From: Marinilabiliaceae bacterium
Lineage (GTDB): Bacteria > Bacteroidota > Bacteroidia > Bacteroidales > Marinilabiliaceae
DNA: 10,549 nt
NCBI GenBank assembly: GCA_027010905.1
Contig: JALVBA010000113.1
Location: forward strand, 1 to 10,549
Direction of reading: 5' to 3'
Shown here: piece by piece, positions 1-7,393 of the stretch
Position numbering within the stretch: position 1 is the stretch's first letter
How the letters are laid out: every line of letters begins with the position of its first letter
Made by a program: the position numbers and the translations under genes
The notes under the pieces: model-generated
Database searches by the model: none
The model's input: only the letters and a program-made list of their open reading frames with translations
Told to the model about the DNA's origin: nothing

Positions 1-241
1 CTATTATACCCTTTAACGGTAAAATGAATGAAATAGTTTTAAAAAATCGAAATATTTAGTTTTAATTTTATAGCTCAAAAATAGCACAAAAAGTCCAAAT
101 GACCTATCTTAAACAATTGTTAATAAATTGTGCAACTAAAATCTTTTCGTTTCGGGGGATTATGACTAAATTAGTGCGTTTTTTAAAAATGGCTTAAGAG
201 CCTTTTTTTATGTACTAAATAAACTAAAATATTTATTATAA
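1..241. other. AT-rich intergenic region upstream of gyrA
   Basis: No reading frame of useful length is open on either strand, and stops are frequent in all frames. What can be seen is an inverted repeat ACAATT...AATTGT (113-131), a short G-rich patch (GTTTCGGGGGAT, 149-160) that stands out from the AT-rich surroundings, and the hairpin plus T-run at 185-209. No full TAnnTTTG is present on the plus strand; the nearest is TAAATTAG at 167-174, with TTCG 17 bases upstream (146-149). On the minus strand TATTTTTG (76-83) matches the Bacteroidota -7 element, but the nearest TTTG is only 12 bases upstream, which is too close. A divergent gene beyond the left edge is possible but cannot be shown. Confidence 0.6.
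185..209 (+). terminator. Hairpin plus T-run, terminator or gyrA leader attenuator
   Basis: GGCT (191-194) pairs with AGCC (199-202) around a TAAG loop, followed by seven T residues (203-209). The A-run at 185-189 can pair with the first T residues to lengthen the stem past one bulged T. This has the form of a short Rho-independent terminator on the plus strand, ending 32 bases before the gyrA start codon. It could end a transcript entering from the left. If the gyrA promoter lies further upstream, it could instead act as a leader attenuator. The four-base GC core is short, so strength is uncertain. Confidence 0.5.
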
Positions 242-2758
242 ATGGCTGAAGGAGAAAGAATAATAAAAATTGACATAGAAGAGGAGATGAAATCCGCTTA
301 CATAGATTATTCTATGTCAGTAATTGTCTCAAGAGCATTACCGGATGTTCGTGACGGTTTAAAGCCTGTTCATCGCCGGGTTTTGTTTGGAATGAGCGAA
401 TTGGGTATGGCATCAAATAAACCATATAAGAAATCTGCCAGGATAGTTGGAGAGGTGTTAGGTAAGTATCACCCTCATGGCGATTCTTCGGTATATTTTG
501 CAATGGTTCGTATGGCACAGGAGTGGTCGTTACGTTACCCGCTTATCGACGGGCAGGGAAACTTTGGTTCTGTTGATGGCGACAGTCCGGCTGCGATGCG
601 TTATACAGAGGCTCGTCTGGGTAAACTGGCTGAAGAGATACTTAAAGATATTGATAAGAATACTGTTGATTTTCAACTTAACTTCGATGATTCGTTGCAG
701 GAGCCAATTGTTATGCCAACACGTATTCCTAACCTATTAATAAATGGTGCATCAGGAATTGCTGTGGGTATGGCAACAAACATGCCTCCTCATAACCTGC
801 GTGAAGTTATTAAAGCTACAATAACCCAAATAGATAATCCGGATATTGAGATTGAAGGGTTGATGGAGTTTATTAAAGCTCCCGATTTCCCTACGGGCGG
901 TATTATATACGGCTATCAGGGAGTGATTGACGCATTTAAAACGGGTAGGGGCAGAGTAATGGTTCGTGCCAGAACTGAGATTGAGACAGACTCGCACGGC
1001 AGAGAGAAGATTATTGTCTCCGAAATTCCATACCTTGTTAATAAGGCTGAGCTCATAATTAAGATAGCCGATTTGGTTAACGATAAAAAGATTGATGGCA
1101 TATCAAATGTCAATGATGAGTCGGATCGTCAAGGAATGCGCATTGTGATTGACCTTAAGAGGGATGCAATTGCTAATGTTGTTCTTAACCACCTGTACAA
1201 ATATACATCACTGCAAACTTCATTTAGTGTAAATAATATTGCGCTGGTTAATGGCCGGCCTAAAATGCTCAACCTGAAAGAGCTTATCCACTACTTTATT
1301 GAGCACAGGCATGATGTTGTTATCAGGCGAACTCAGTATGAACTTGATCAGGCTGAAAAACGTGCACATATCCTTGAAGGATTGATAATTGCAAGTGATA
1401 ATATTGACGAGGTGATAAAAATAATCAGAGCTGCTCAAACGCCGGATGAAGCGCGTGAGAATCTGATAAAGAGATTTGAACTTACCGATATTCAATCGCG
1501 TGCCATTGTTGAGATGAGACTTCGTCAGCTTACCGGTCTGGAACAGGATAAGTTAAGGGCTGAATATGATGAGCTGGTTAAAACAATCACTCATCTGAAA
1601 GATATACTTAGTAAGGTTGAGTTGAGGATGGATATTATAAAAGAGGAGCTGGTTGAGATAGACAATAAATATGGTGATGACAGACGTACAGATATAGTAT
1701 ACAGCTCTGAAGAGTTCAATCCTGAAGATTTCTATGCTGATGATGAGATGATAATTACAATATCTCACATGGGCTATATTAAACGTACGCCTTTGGCAGA
1801 ATTTCGCACACAGGGTAGGGGAGGTGTAGGAGCAAAAGGCTCAACAACCCGCGATAACGACTTCATCGAATATATCTATCCTGCTTCGATGCACAACACA
1901 ATGATGTTCTTCACTCAAAAAGGGCGTTGTTTCTGGCTTAAGGTGTATGAAATTCCTGAAGGTGCGAAGAATACCAAGGGACGTGCTATCCAGAATATGC
2001 TAAATATCGATCGGGATGATAAGGTGAAGGCGTTTATAAGGGTGAAGAAACTTAATGACGAGGAGTACCTTAATAGTCACTATATTATTATGGGAACTAA
2101 AAAGGGCGTTATTAAGAAATCATCACTTAAAGATTACTCTCGTCCGCGAGTGAATGGTGTAAATGCTATTACCATTAAAGAGGGTGATGAGTTGTTGCAA
2201 GCCAGACTAACCGATGGTAATGCCGAAGTACTTATGGCTACTAAGTCGGGAAGGGCGATTCGATTCAATGAAAAGCTGGTGCGTAGTATCGGTCGTACAG
2301 GTGCCGGAGTACGCGGAATATCTCTCTCAGCAGAAGGTGACGAAGTTATTGGCATGATATGTGTACTTAATCCGGAGGAAAATATACTTGTTGTATCAGA
2401 GAAAGGGTATGGAAAACGTTCCAGACTGGAGGATTACAGGGTGACAAACCGTGGGGGCAAAGGAGTAAAAACAATGCGGATATCTGAAAAAACCGGTAGT
2501 CTCACTGCAATTAAAAATGTTACTGATGAGCATGATTTAATGATTATCAATAAATCAGGAATAGCTATCAGGTTAGCAGTAAGCAAGATAAGTATTTTAG
2601 GAAGAGCTACAATGGGAGTTCGTTTGATAAACCTCTCACGAAAAAATGATGAGATAGCATCAATCACAAAAGTAGCTTCATCAGAGAGTTTGGATAATGA
2701 GGATAATGATAATGAAGTTATTGAGGGAGATAATTCATCTCAAGATACAAATGAATAA
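242..2758 (+). CDS. gyrA: DNA gyrase subunit A
   Basis: GyrA is the DNA-breaking and rejoining subunit of gyrase (A2B2 with GyrB), which adds negative supercoils in the cytoplasm. The 838 residues match the usual family length. The N-terminal breakage-reunion domain holds the quinolone pocket HPHGDSSVY (77-85) and catalytic Tyr121 in AAMRYTE, which forms the 5'-phosphotyrosine link. A helical coiled-coil gate follows at about 365-470. From about residue 500 six beta-pinwheel blades can be counted, then an acidic tail from about 812, typical of GyrA and unlike ParC. The first-blade GyrA box reads QGRGGVG (524-530) instead of the common Q(R/K)RGG(R/K)G. Ser82 is the quinolone-sensitive residue, while the position equal to E. 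coli Asp87 is Phe86. Met1 at 242 fits the family N-terminus. The next gene starts 49 bases downstream on the same strand. Confidence 0.97.
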   Translation: MAEGERIIKIDIEEEMKSAYIDYSMSVIVSRALPDVRDGLKPVHRRVLFGMSELGMASNKPYKKSARIVGEVLGKYHPHGDSSVYFAMVRMAQEWSLRYPLIDGQGNFGSVDGDSPAAMRYTEARLGKLAEEILKDIDKNTVDFQLNFDDSLQEPIVMPTRIPNLLINGASGIAVGMATNMPPHNLREVIKATITQIDNPDIEIEGLMEFIKAPDFPTGGIIYGYQGVIDAFKTGRGRVMVRARTEIETDSHGREKIIVSEIPYLVNKAELIIKIADLVNDKKIDGISNVNDESDRQGMRIVIDLKRDAIANVVLNHLYKYTSLQTSFSVNNIALVNGRPKMLNLKELIHYFIEHRHDVVIRRTQYELDQAEKRAHILEGLIIASDNIDEVIKIIRAAQTPDEARENLIKRFELTDIQSRAIVEMRLRQLTGLEQDKLRAEYDELVKTITHLKDILSKVELRMDIIKEELVEIDNKYGDDRRTDIVYSSEEFNPEDFYADDEMIITISHMGYIKRTPLAEFRTQGRGGVGAKGSTTRDNDFIEYIYPASMHNTMMFFTQKGRCFWLKVYEIPEGAKNTKGRAIQNMLNIDRDDKVKAFIRVKKLNDEEYLNSHYIIMGTKKGVIKKSSLKDYSRPRVNGVNAITIKEGDELLQARLTDGNAEVLMATKSGRAIRFNEKLVRSIGRTGAGVRGISLSAEGDEVIGMICVLNPEENILVVSEKGYGKRSRLEDYRVTNRGGKGVKTMRISEKTGSLTAIKNVTDEHDLMIINKSGIAIRLAVSKISILGRATMGVRLINLSRKNDEIASITKVASSESLDNEDNDNEVIEGDNSSQDTNE

Positions 2759-2807
2759 TAATAAATTAATTATATTTACAGCAAACTATTTACTAAAACT
2801 ATTTGAA

Positions 2808-3983
2808 ATGAAACGATTTGTTCTTTATTTAATTTTTGTTTTTACTATTTCAGCAGTACATGCACAAAAAGGAAAAGTTACTGCTGCGGATAGTTATTTG
2901 ACAACTAATGATTTAGAGTCTGCTAAAAAAGCTATTGATGCTGCGTTAGAAAATGAGAAGTCTAATGTCTGGCCAAAGACCTACATTGTAGCGGCCAAAG
3001 TTTATACCGAGCTTGCGAAGAATGGTAAAGATGATAAGGGTGTATTGAAGGCTTATGAGTTCTACAAGAAAGCTATAGAGCTTGATGCTAAAGGAAATGA
3101 AAAAGGTAAGCAAAAAGGGAAATATAAAAAAGATATTCTTTTTGCTTTAACATTTTTCAATTCTGAATTAACAAATACTGCTATAGAAGGCTTTAACAAA
3201 GAGGATTTTGCAAAGGCATTTAAAGCGTTTGAGGCAGTACTGGATATGAATGGTGAGATTGCCAAATTGGAAGGTGTTCCTGAGAGTGAAATGACTGTTG
3301 ACACTACAGTTGTTTATAATTGTGCTTTGGCTGCTTACAATCTAAAGAATTGGGAAGATGCTGAAAAGTATTTTGTCAAAACTATTGACCTTAATTATGG
3401 TGAGGGCGATGCAGTACTTCTGTTACATCAGGTGTATGACTCCATTGGTGATTCAATTAAAATGGAAGAGAATCTTCAAAAAGGATTTACAAAATATCCT
3501 GATGATGACAGGATTCTTACAGCTTTAATTAAGTATTATCTCACTACAAAACAGAATGACGCAGCACTGAATTATCTAAATACAGCAATTGAGAAGGATT
3601 CGGAAAATCCCTCTTTCTATTATGCTCGTGGCGTTTTGTATGAGTCTTTTGATAAAGATAAAGCAATTGAAAATTATCAGCAAGCCATTGAGATTGACCC
3701 TAAGTCTTTTAATGCCTTATATAATATTGGTGTCATATATTATAATAAGGGTGTAGAGATACAAAACAAGGCTAATGAGATGTCGGATTACAAAGAGTTT
3801 GAAAAGACTAAAAAAGATGCTGAGAAGTATTGGGGAAAGGCATTACCATTTATGGAGAGAGCTTTAGAGTTACAGCCTGATGATTCGAATGTTTTGGAGG
3901 GTCTGAAAGGTCTCTATTACCGTTTCGATAAAATGGATAAGTACAATGAGATTAAAGCTAAAATTGAAGGTTTAAGTAAGTAG
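2808..3983 (+). CDS. Exported tetratricopeptide-repeat protein
   Basis: The protein has 391 residues. It begins with a clear Sec signal peptide: Met-Lys-Arg, a hydrophobic core to about residue 15, then a probable cut after VHA (17-19), leaving Gln at the new N-terminus. There is no lipobox cysteine, so it is probably soluble in the periplasm. The rest is helical with TPR-type repeats, seen at about 36-93, 168-196, 236-263, 268-298 (YYARGVLY...AIENYQQAIEIDP) and 303-356 (ALYNIGVIYYNKG...ALELQPDD). TPR repeats bind partner proteins; no catalytic motif is visible and the partner is unknown. The frame stays open upstream to 2697, but that part overlaps gyrA out of frame and would put the signal peptide inside the protein, so ATG 2808 is chosen. 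The gene probably shares a transcript with gyrA and ends at the terminator at 4003. A TPR protein next to gyrA recurs, from memory, in Bacteroidales. Confidence 0.9.
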   Translation: MKRFVLYLIFVFTISAVHAQKGKVTAADSYLTTNDLESAKKAIDAALENEKSNVWPKTYIVAAKVYTELAKNGKDDKGVLKAYEFYKKAIELDAKGNEKGKQKGKYKKDILFALTFFNSELTNTAIEGFNKEDFAKAFKAFEAVLDMNGEIAKLEGVPESEMTVDTTVVYNCALAAYNLKNWEDAEKYFVKTIDLNYGEGDAVLLLHQVYDSIGDSIKMEENLQKGFTKYPDDDRILTALIKYYLTTKQNDAALNYLNTAIEKDSENPSFYYARGVLYESFDKDKAIENYQQAIEIDPKSFNALYNIGVIYYNKGVEIQNKANEMSDYKEFEKTKKDAEKYWGKALPFMERALELQPDDSNVLEGLKGLYYRFDKMDKYNEIKAKIEGLSK

Positions 3984-4002
3984 ATTCATTTATAGTTTTT
4001 TT

Positions 4003-4032
4003 AAGGTTGTTCCGAGAGGGGCAACCTTTTTT
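4003..4032 (+). terminator. Rho-independent terminator of gyrA-TPR unit
   Basis: AAGGTTGTTCC (4003-4013) pairs along its whole length with GGGGCAACCTT (4018-4028), using two G-U pairs in RNA. The loop is GAGA, a GNRA tetraloop, and a T-run follows at 4027-4032. It lies 20 bases after the TPR gene stop codon. The other face has an A-run instead of a T-run in its transcript, so it should act on the plus strand only. Confidence 0.9.
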
Positions 4033-4104
4033 GTTTATGCGGTATTCTGTTGGTTTCTCAAGTTTCAATAATTTATTTATCATAATATCAATTCTAAGAC
4101 AAAC

Positions 4105-4142
4105 GGAAAAATAGGATTAAAGTAGGCAAACTTTAGAATCCT
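4105..4142 (-). terminator. Rho-independent terminator of the minus-strand envelope operon
   Basis: Read on the minus strand, AGGATT and AAAGT (4142 down to 4130, with a 2-base CT bulge between them) pair with ACTTT and AATCCT (4123 down to 4113) around a six-base loop. The transcript then runs ATTTTTCC (4112-4105). This is an 11-bp stem with one bulge and a five-T tail, about 40 bases after the serine hydrolase stop. With the plus-strand terminator at 4003 it forms a back-to-back pair that insulates two convergent units. Confidence 0.72.
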
Positions 4143-4180
4143 CCATAAAAGTCCTTATATCCCTTTTTATGTTGTAGTCA

Positions 4181-5515
4181 TTAGAAGATAACCTGAGGTC
4201 GGTGTTTCTTGGAAGCCCACACATTATCCAGTTCAAACAGGTCGTATTGAGGCCACTCATCTACGCCCTTGATTCCTCGCTCCATCATTCTGAATATGTC
4301 GTTTGCTAGCCGCGACCCTTTCCAGTTTCCGGTATTGAATAGTACGACGTAAGCCAATCCATCTTTCTTGCGAACCATCAGAGCTGATGTGCCGGCAAGT
4401 GTTCCGGTTCTGAACCAACCATGCTCATTAACCCTTCTCCATCCCAACGTACTCATTCCCGGAGATACGGGCGTTATCATCTTTTCAATCGACTCTTTGG
4501 TCAATACATCTTTAATCGATGGCATCTCGTCTACCGCAAGCAGCAGTTTAAGCAGGTCGGTTGATGATGCTACCCAACCACCGGCAGCACCCAGTGTTTT
4601 CATGTCATTACCACCATACGAGCGCAGCACCATCTCGCCTGACCCGGAGTAGTCCTCCACATTGTAGGTTACTTCCGGCTCGTAATATTTAACTTCATAT
4701 TCGTTGCGGTCTTTCTGGTAGCTTCCACCAATTTTCATGTCAAAGATTCCCTGTGGATATAAAACATGTGTCTGAATATACTCTTCGTAAGGCATTCCGC
4801 TAACCTTGCTTATTATCTCACCCAGCACCATAAAGCCGAAATTGGAGTAGTACGACATCCCTCCCGGTTTAAAGTGTAGTCGTTTTGAGAGTACAAACTC
4901 AATAATATCCTGCTGATTAACGGGAAGTTCTTTATGAAGTTTATGGGCAACTACGGTAGGCATAAACATTGGGTCACCCCATCTGGTAGTCCAGCCACCC
5001 GAGTGATTCAGAAGATTAAGTACGGTTATCTGTTCTACTTTCTTGTCTCTGTAGTTAAGATAAACAGAGTCGTTTAAGATACCATCAGAACCAAAAACAT
5101 GCTGGTCGAGCGACAGCTCATCATCCTCAATAAGTTTAAAGATACCAACTGCCGTAACTAACTTTGAGACGCTTGCAATTCGAAATTGATAATAGGGCTC
5201 TACGGGTACTTCATTCTCCTTGTCGGCATACCCAAACCCCTTGGTGTAGACAAGCTTACCATCTTTAGCAATAGCAACAGATGCCCCAACCATCTGCTCA
5301 CGACTCATAAATCTCTCTACCTGCTTCTCAATCGCCTTAAACTCGGCATGTTCAGAGTAGAAATTTGTGATGTGAAACGATGAAGGGTAATTCTCCGATG
5401 CCGTAAAATTGTTTCCAAATGACTCCGATTCAGGGGCTACAAAGGAGTTGCCAATAATAATTGTGACACCAAGAGCGGCTATAATTAGTGTTTTTGTAAA
5501 TATCTTCAGTATCAT
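4181..5515 (-). CDS. Exported serine hydrolase, beta-lactamase/PBP (class C-like) family
   Basis: The protein has 444 residues. A hydrophobic N-terminal segment (about 5-22) is a signal peptide or anchor without a lipobox, so the enzyme should act in the periplasm. The core is a Beta-lactamase (PF00144-type) fold: SVSK (115-118) is the SxxK motif with nucleophile Ser115 and base Lys118, YSN (223-225) is the YxN motif, and RTG (369-371) in FRTGTLAG sits where KTG or HTG is found. LLNHSGGW (168-175) is also typical of the family. Members include DD-peptidases, esterases and class C beta-lactamases; the sequence alone does not say which substrate is used. The C-terminus after about 415 is short and has no extra domain. 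It is the last gene of a probable three-gene operon, 41 bases after the DUF4105 gene, and is followed by a terminator at 4105-4142. Confidence 0.9.
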   Translation of the reverse strand: MILKIFTKTLIIAALGVTIIIGNSFVAPESESFGNNFTASENYPSSFHITNFYSEHAEFKAIEKQVERFMSREQMVGASVAIAKDGKLVYTKGFGYADKENEVPVEPYYQFRIASVSKLVTAVGIFKLIEDDELSLDQHVFGSDGILNDSVYLNYRDKKVEQITVLNLLNHSGGWTTRWGDPMFMPTVVAHKLHKELPVNQQDIIEFVLSKRLHFKPGGMSYYSNFGFMVLGEIISKVSGMPYEEYIQTHVLYPQGIFDMKIGGSYQKDRNEYEVKYYEPEVTYNVEDYSGSGEMVLRSYGGNDMKTLGAAGGWVASSTDLLKLLLAVDEMPSIKDVLTKESIEKMITPVSPGMSTLGWRRVNEHGWFRTGTLAGTSALMVRKKDGLAYVVLFNTGNWKGSRLANDIFRMMERGIKGVDEWPQYDLFELDNVWASKKHRPQVIF

Positions 5516-5556
5516 TCAAACTGTTTTGAATGCCGCAAAAATAAAACTTTTATAAC

Positions 5557-6732
5557 TTATTTACTAATTTCCTTCGTAAAAACCAGTCGCCTCAGTCGGA
5601 TGAAGATAATTAGTGACAGAGGAAATGCTGCCGGAGGAAGTTGTTGCGGAAGAAACTTCCACACTAAAAGTACTATCAAGAGTGATACCCAGGTTATTAT
5701 ACCCAACGTTCTGAAAAATCCCTTTCGGTTTAACTGTTTTAGTTTAAACAGGAGAATCAGGTTTGTGGGTATTGCCCACAGTATATTATAGTTTGCCCCT
5801 GTAGCTGTAAGCTCCGAAAAGGTCCATAGATAGAAGACAATCACTCCCAGTAGTCCGGTTGTTAATAGCAATAGCCGGTCAATAATAAGAAACCGTTTTT
5901 TTGTCCGTATCTCATACAGATGCAGCAGCAGAAGTAAAATAAAAAGCATCCAACCATACTGCTCGGGTGAAACAGACGACGCAATCTCACTATCCTCAAA
6001 CTTCAGCAGGTCTGTATCACTTAATATCAGTGGTTGGGTGGTGCTATCGCGTTTAACTTCTGTATTTACAAAATAGTCTTTAAGGTAGTCGGGTAGAAAC
6101 ATACTCTCATATTGCGTAATTTTTGCATCAATCTTGCTACCCAGCAGCACATCGATACCCTCTCGAATCCACGGTTGCTTATTGAGATAGAGATGAATCA
6201 TATCTCTGAATGTCATATCAAGGGTGTCGCTTTTTGTATATAAAATCTCACCATCAAGCGAATTGAAAATGATATCCCGTATGCGTGTTGCACAGTTATC
6301 AAAGAAGAAGTCGTAACGGTAGAATTTATTCTCAGGCTGTCTGTTCACCTCCAATGCATCAAAAAGTCTCTGTTTCTCAGCCTTAGTGAGGTTAAGCATC
6401 TGCTCCGAAACACTCCGGTTATCCCTGAAATAGGATGGCAGGAAATATTTGAAATTGTAGGCCGAAAGCATATAGTCCAGTTCGCCATTGGCAAACTTCC
6501 CATAAAAATTGGGAGTGTGAAAATCAAATGTACCATAGTTATAAACCTCATTAATATGCATCGAATCATCAACAACCCTTATGGCACTATGTCCGAATAT
6601 TGAGTATAGCTCATCGCCAGAAGAGCACGTTATGAGTGATATCTGAGCTTCAGAAGATAGTTTTTTAATGTTAGCGGTATAAGCCGGTATGATAAAAACA
6701 GTTAACAAGAACAGTATGAAAATTCGTTTCAT
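5557..6732 (-). CDS. DUF4105 (Lnb N-terminal periplasmic domain) membrane protein
   Basis: The protein has 391 residues. A signal peptide (1 to about 20) ends at AYTA. The periplasmic DUF4105 domain spans about 25-225, with IFGHSAIRV (45-53), YNYGTFDF (64-71) and YRYDFFFDNCATRIRD (138-153). After a linker the C-terminal third is membrane-embedded, with about five hydrophobic segments near 259-272, 283-302, 316-330, 342-360 and 366-380. The family is named from the N-terminal part of a lacto-N-biosidase-associated protein; no reaction is firmly known. The ordered GHS (His48) and DNC (Cys147) motifs suggest a permuted papain-like (NlpC/P60-related) site, which is my inference. It sits between the 131-aa gene (34 bases upstream) and the serine hydrolase (41 bases downstream), suggesting a shared cell-envelope role. 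Runs of nine and eight A/T lie just before the start. Confidence 0.88.
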   Translation of the reverse strand: MKRIFILFLLTVFIIPAYTANIKKLSSEAQISLITCSSGDELYSIFGHSAIRVVDDSMHINEVYNYGTFDFHTPNFYGKFANGELDYMLSAYNFKYFLPSYFRDNRSVSEQMLNLTKAEKQRLFDALEVNRQPENKFYRYDFFFDNCATRIRDIIFNSLDGEILYTKSDTLDMTFRDMIHLYLNKQPWIREGIDVLLGSKIDAKITQYESMFLPDYLKDYFVNTEVKRDSTTQPLILSDTDLLKFEDSEIASSVSPEQYGWMLFILLLLLHLYEIRTKKRFLIIDRLLLLTTGLLGVIVFYLWTFSELTATGANYNILWAIPTNLILLFKLKQLNRKGFFRTLGIITWVSLLIVLLVWKFLPQQLPPAAFPLSLIIFIRLRRLVFTKEISK

Positions 6733-6766
6733 CTTTTTTTTTCCGAAGATAAAAAAAAGATATCAA

Positions 6767-7162
6767 TTATCCATCAGGATCAATCTCAAGCCACAATTTA
6801 TCGTACCATTTCCAAACAGTAGTTAGCTCTACAAAAAATGAGAGAGTCTGCACTACTGCTATTCGCGCTACCTTTTTGAGATTAAGGTGGCTAAATAGTA
6901 CATCAGTTAAACTCCCCATTCGCTTTAAACCTGCAAACCCCAAAGAGCTATCTTTAGCTACCGCTACGACTGATGAGTTGGTTTCAATAGGTTGCACGTC
7001 ATTTCGTGGTTTAATAACTAAAACATCAGTCTTTGTAACCCTATGTGACATCGAAACAGTTTTGAACCTGCCGTCCGTAGTCTCTACCACATAAGCAGGA
7101 TCGAGGAAATAGTCCATAAACCAGTCGGCAAGTAACTCTAATAGTTTATCCAGATATCTCAT
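6767..7162 (-). CDS. Hypothetical protein, 131 aa
   Basis: I do not recognise this protein. It has 131 residues with no signal peptide. The N-terminus (3-20) is an amphipathic helix rich in Leu, Trp and Phe, and a short basic segment with alternating hydrophobics follows (about 33-53, ending VIKPR). A second hydrophobic helix lies near 97-115, and the end is acidic and aromatic (KWYDKLWLEIDPDG). The helices might lie on a membrane surface, but I see no catalytic or metal-binding pattern. Support for it being real: the frame is open from the divergent promoter region, it ends 34 bases before the DUF4105 gene on the same strand, and a TAAGTTTG element lies 62 bases upstream. A 72-aa opposite-strand frame inside it is a shadow. 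It is probably the first gene of the operon, but a gene remnant cannot be excluded. Confidence 0.6.
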   Translation of the reverse strand: MRYLDKLLELLADWFMDYFLDPAYVVETTDGRFKTVSMSHRVTKTDVLVIKPRNDVQPIETNSSVVAVAKDSSLGFAGLKRMGSLTDVLFSHLNLKKVARIAVVQTLSFFVELTTVWKWYDKLWLEIDPDG

Positions 7163-7223
7163 AACTGTTTTCTTTTTACTTAATTTTCAGTTAAATTATG
7201 CTATTTTCATAAGTAATAGGAAA

Positions 7224-7231
7224 CAAACTTA
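7224..7231 (-). promoter_or_regulatory. Possible -7 element for the envelope operon
   Basis: On the minus strand this reads TAAGTTTG, an exact match to TAnnTTTG. No TTTG lies 17-23 bases upstream, so only half of the promoter pattern is present. Transcription would start near 7218 and give a leader of roughly 55 bases before the 131-aa gene. Confidence 0.35.
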
Positions 7232-7328
7232 GATACTTTATATCATTGTTTTATAATATATTAAGTTGTTTTTTACATGCTTAATTAAAACTGAATGGAA
7301 ATACTTGCTTATCTTTTGCTAAACTTTA

Positions 7329-7360
7329 TTTGACTTTTAACTTAAATATATCTATCTTTT
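7329..7360 (+). promoter_or_regulatory. Bacteroidota-type promoter for the 388-aa gene
   Basis: TTTG (7329-7332) is followed after 20 bases by TATCTTTT (7353-7360), which matches TAnnTTTG at all fixed positions except the last. Spacing and order fit the -33/-7 promoter known in Bacteroides. The predicted start of RNA near 7366 leaves a leader of about 28 bases before ATG 7394. Confidence 0.6.
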
Positions 7361-7393
7361 TATTAGTTTCATAGCCGATTTACCCAAACTTTT

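Larger units (their letters stand above)
7163..7393. other. Divergent promoter region
   Basis: This AT-rich stretch of 231 bases lies between two divergent genes, the 131-aa gene (minus) and the 388-aa gene (plus). No coding frame is supported. It holds a good Bacteroidota-type promoter for the plus gene (7329-7360) and a -7-like element for the minus operon (7224-7231). No strong palindrome or riboswitch-like structure was seen. Confidence 0.6.

Noticed and set aside
76..83. TATTTTTG on the minus strand as promoter of a divergent gene
   Set aside because: The -7 match is exact, but the nearest TTTG is only 12 bases upstream and no gene is visible to the left. Chance TAnnTTTG matches are expected several times in this window.
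113..131. ACAATT...AATTGT inverted repeat as a gyrA operator
   Set aside because: The arms are AT-only apart from one C and one G, in a very AT-rich stretch with a seven-base spacer, so chance is a sufficient explanation.
2697..2807. Upstream extension of the TPR protein
   Set aside because: The frame is open, but it overlaps gyrA in another frame and would place the signal peptide about 37 residues inside the protein. ATG 2808 gives a standard signal peptide.
2981..2994. CTACA-T-TGTAG dyad in the TPR gene as another operator copy
   Set aside because: The spacer is one base instead of two, so it does not fit the TTACA-NN-TGTAA form, and it lies in coding sequence.
4368..4652. Plus-strand 94-codon frame antisense to the serine hydrolase
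   Set aside because: It is fully contained in a well-supported hydrolase gene and has no promoter or motif.
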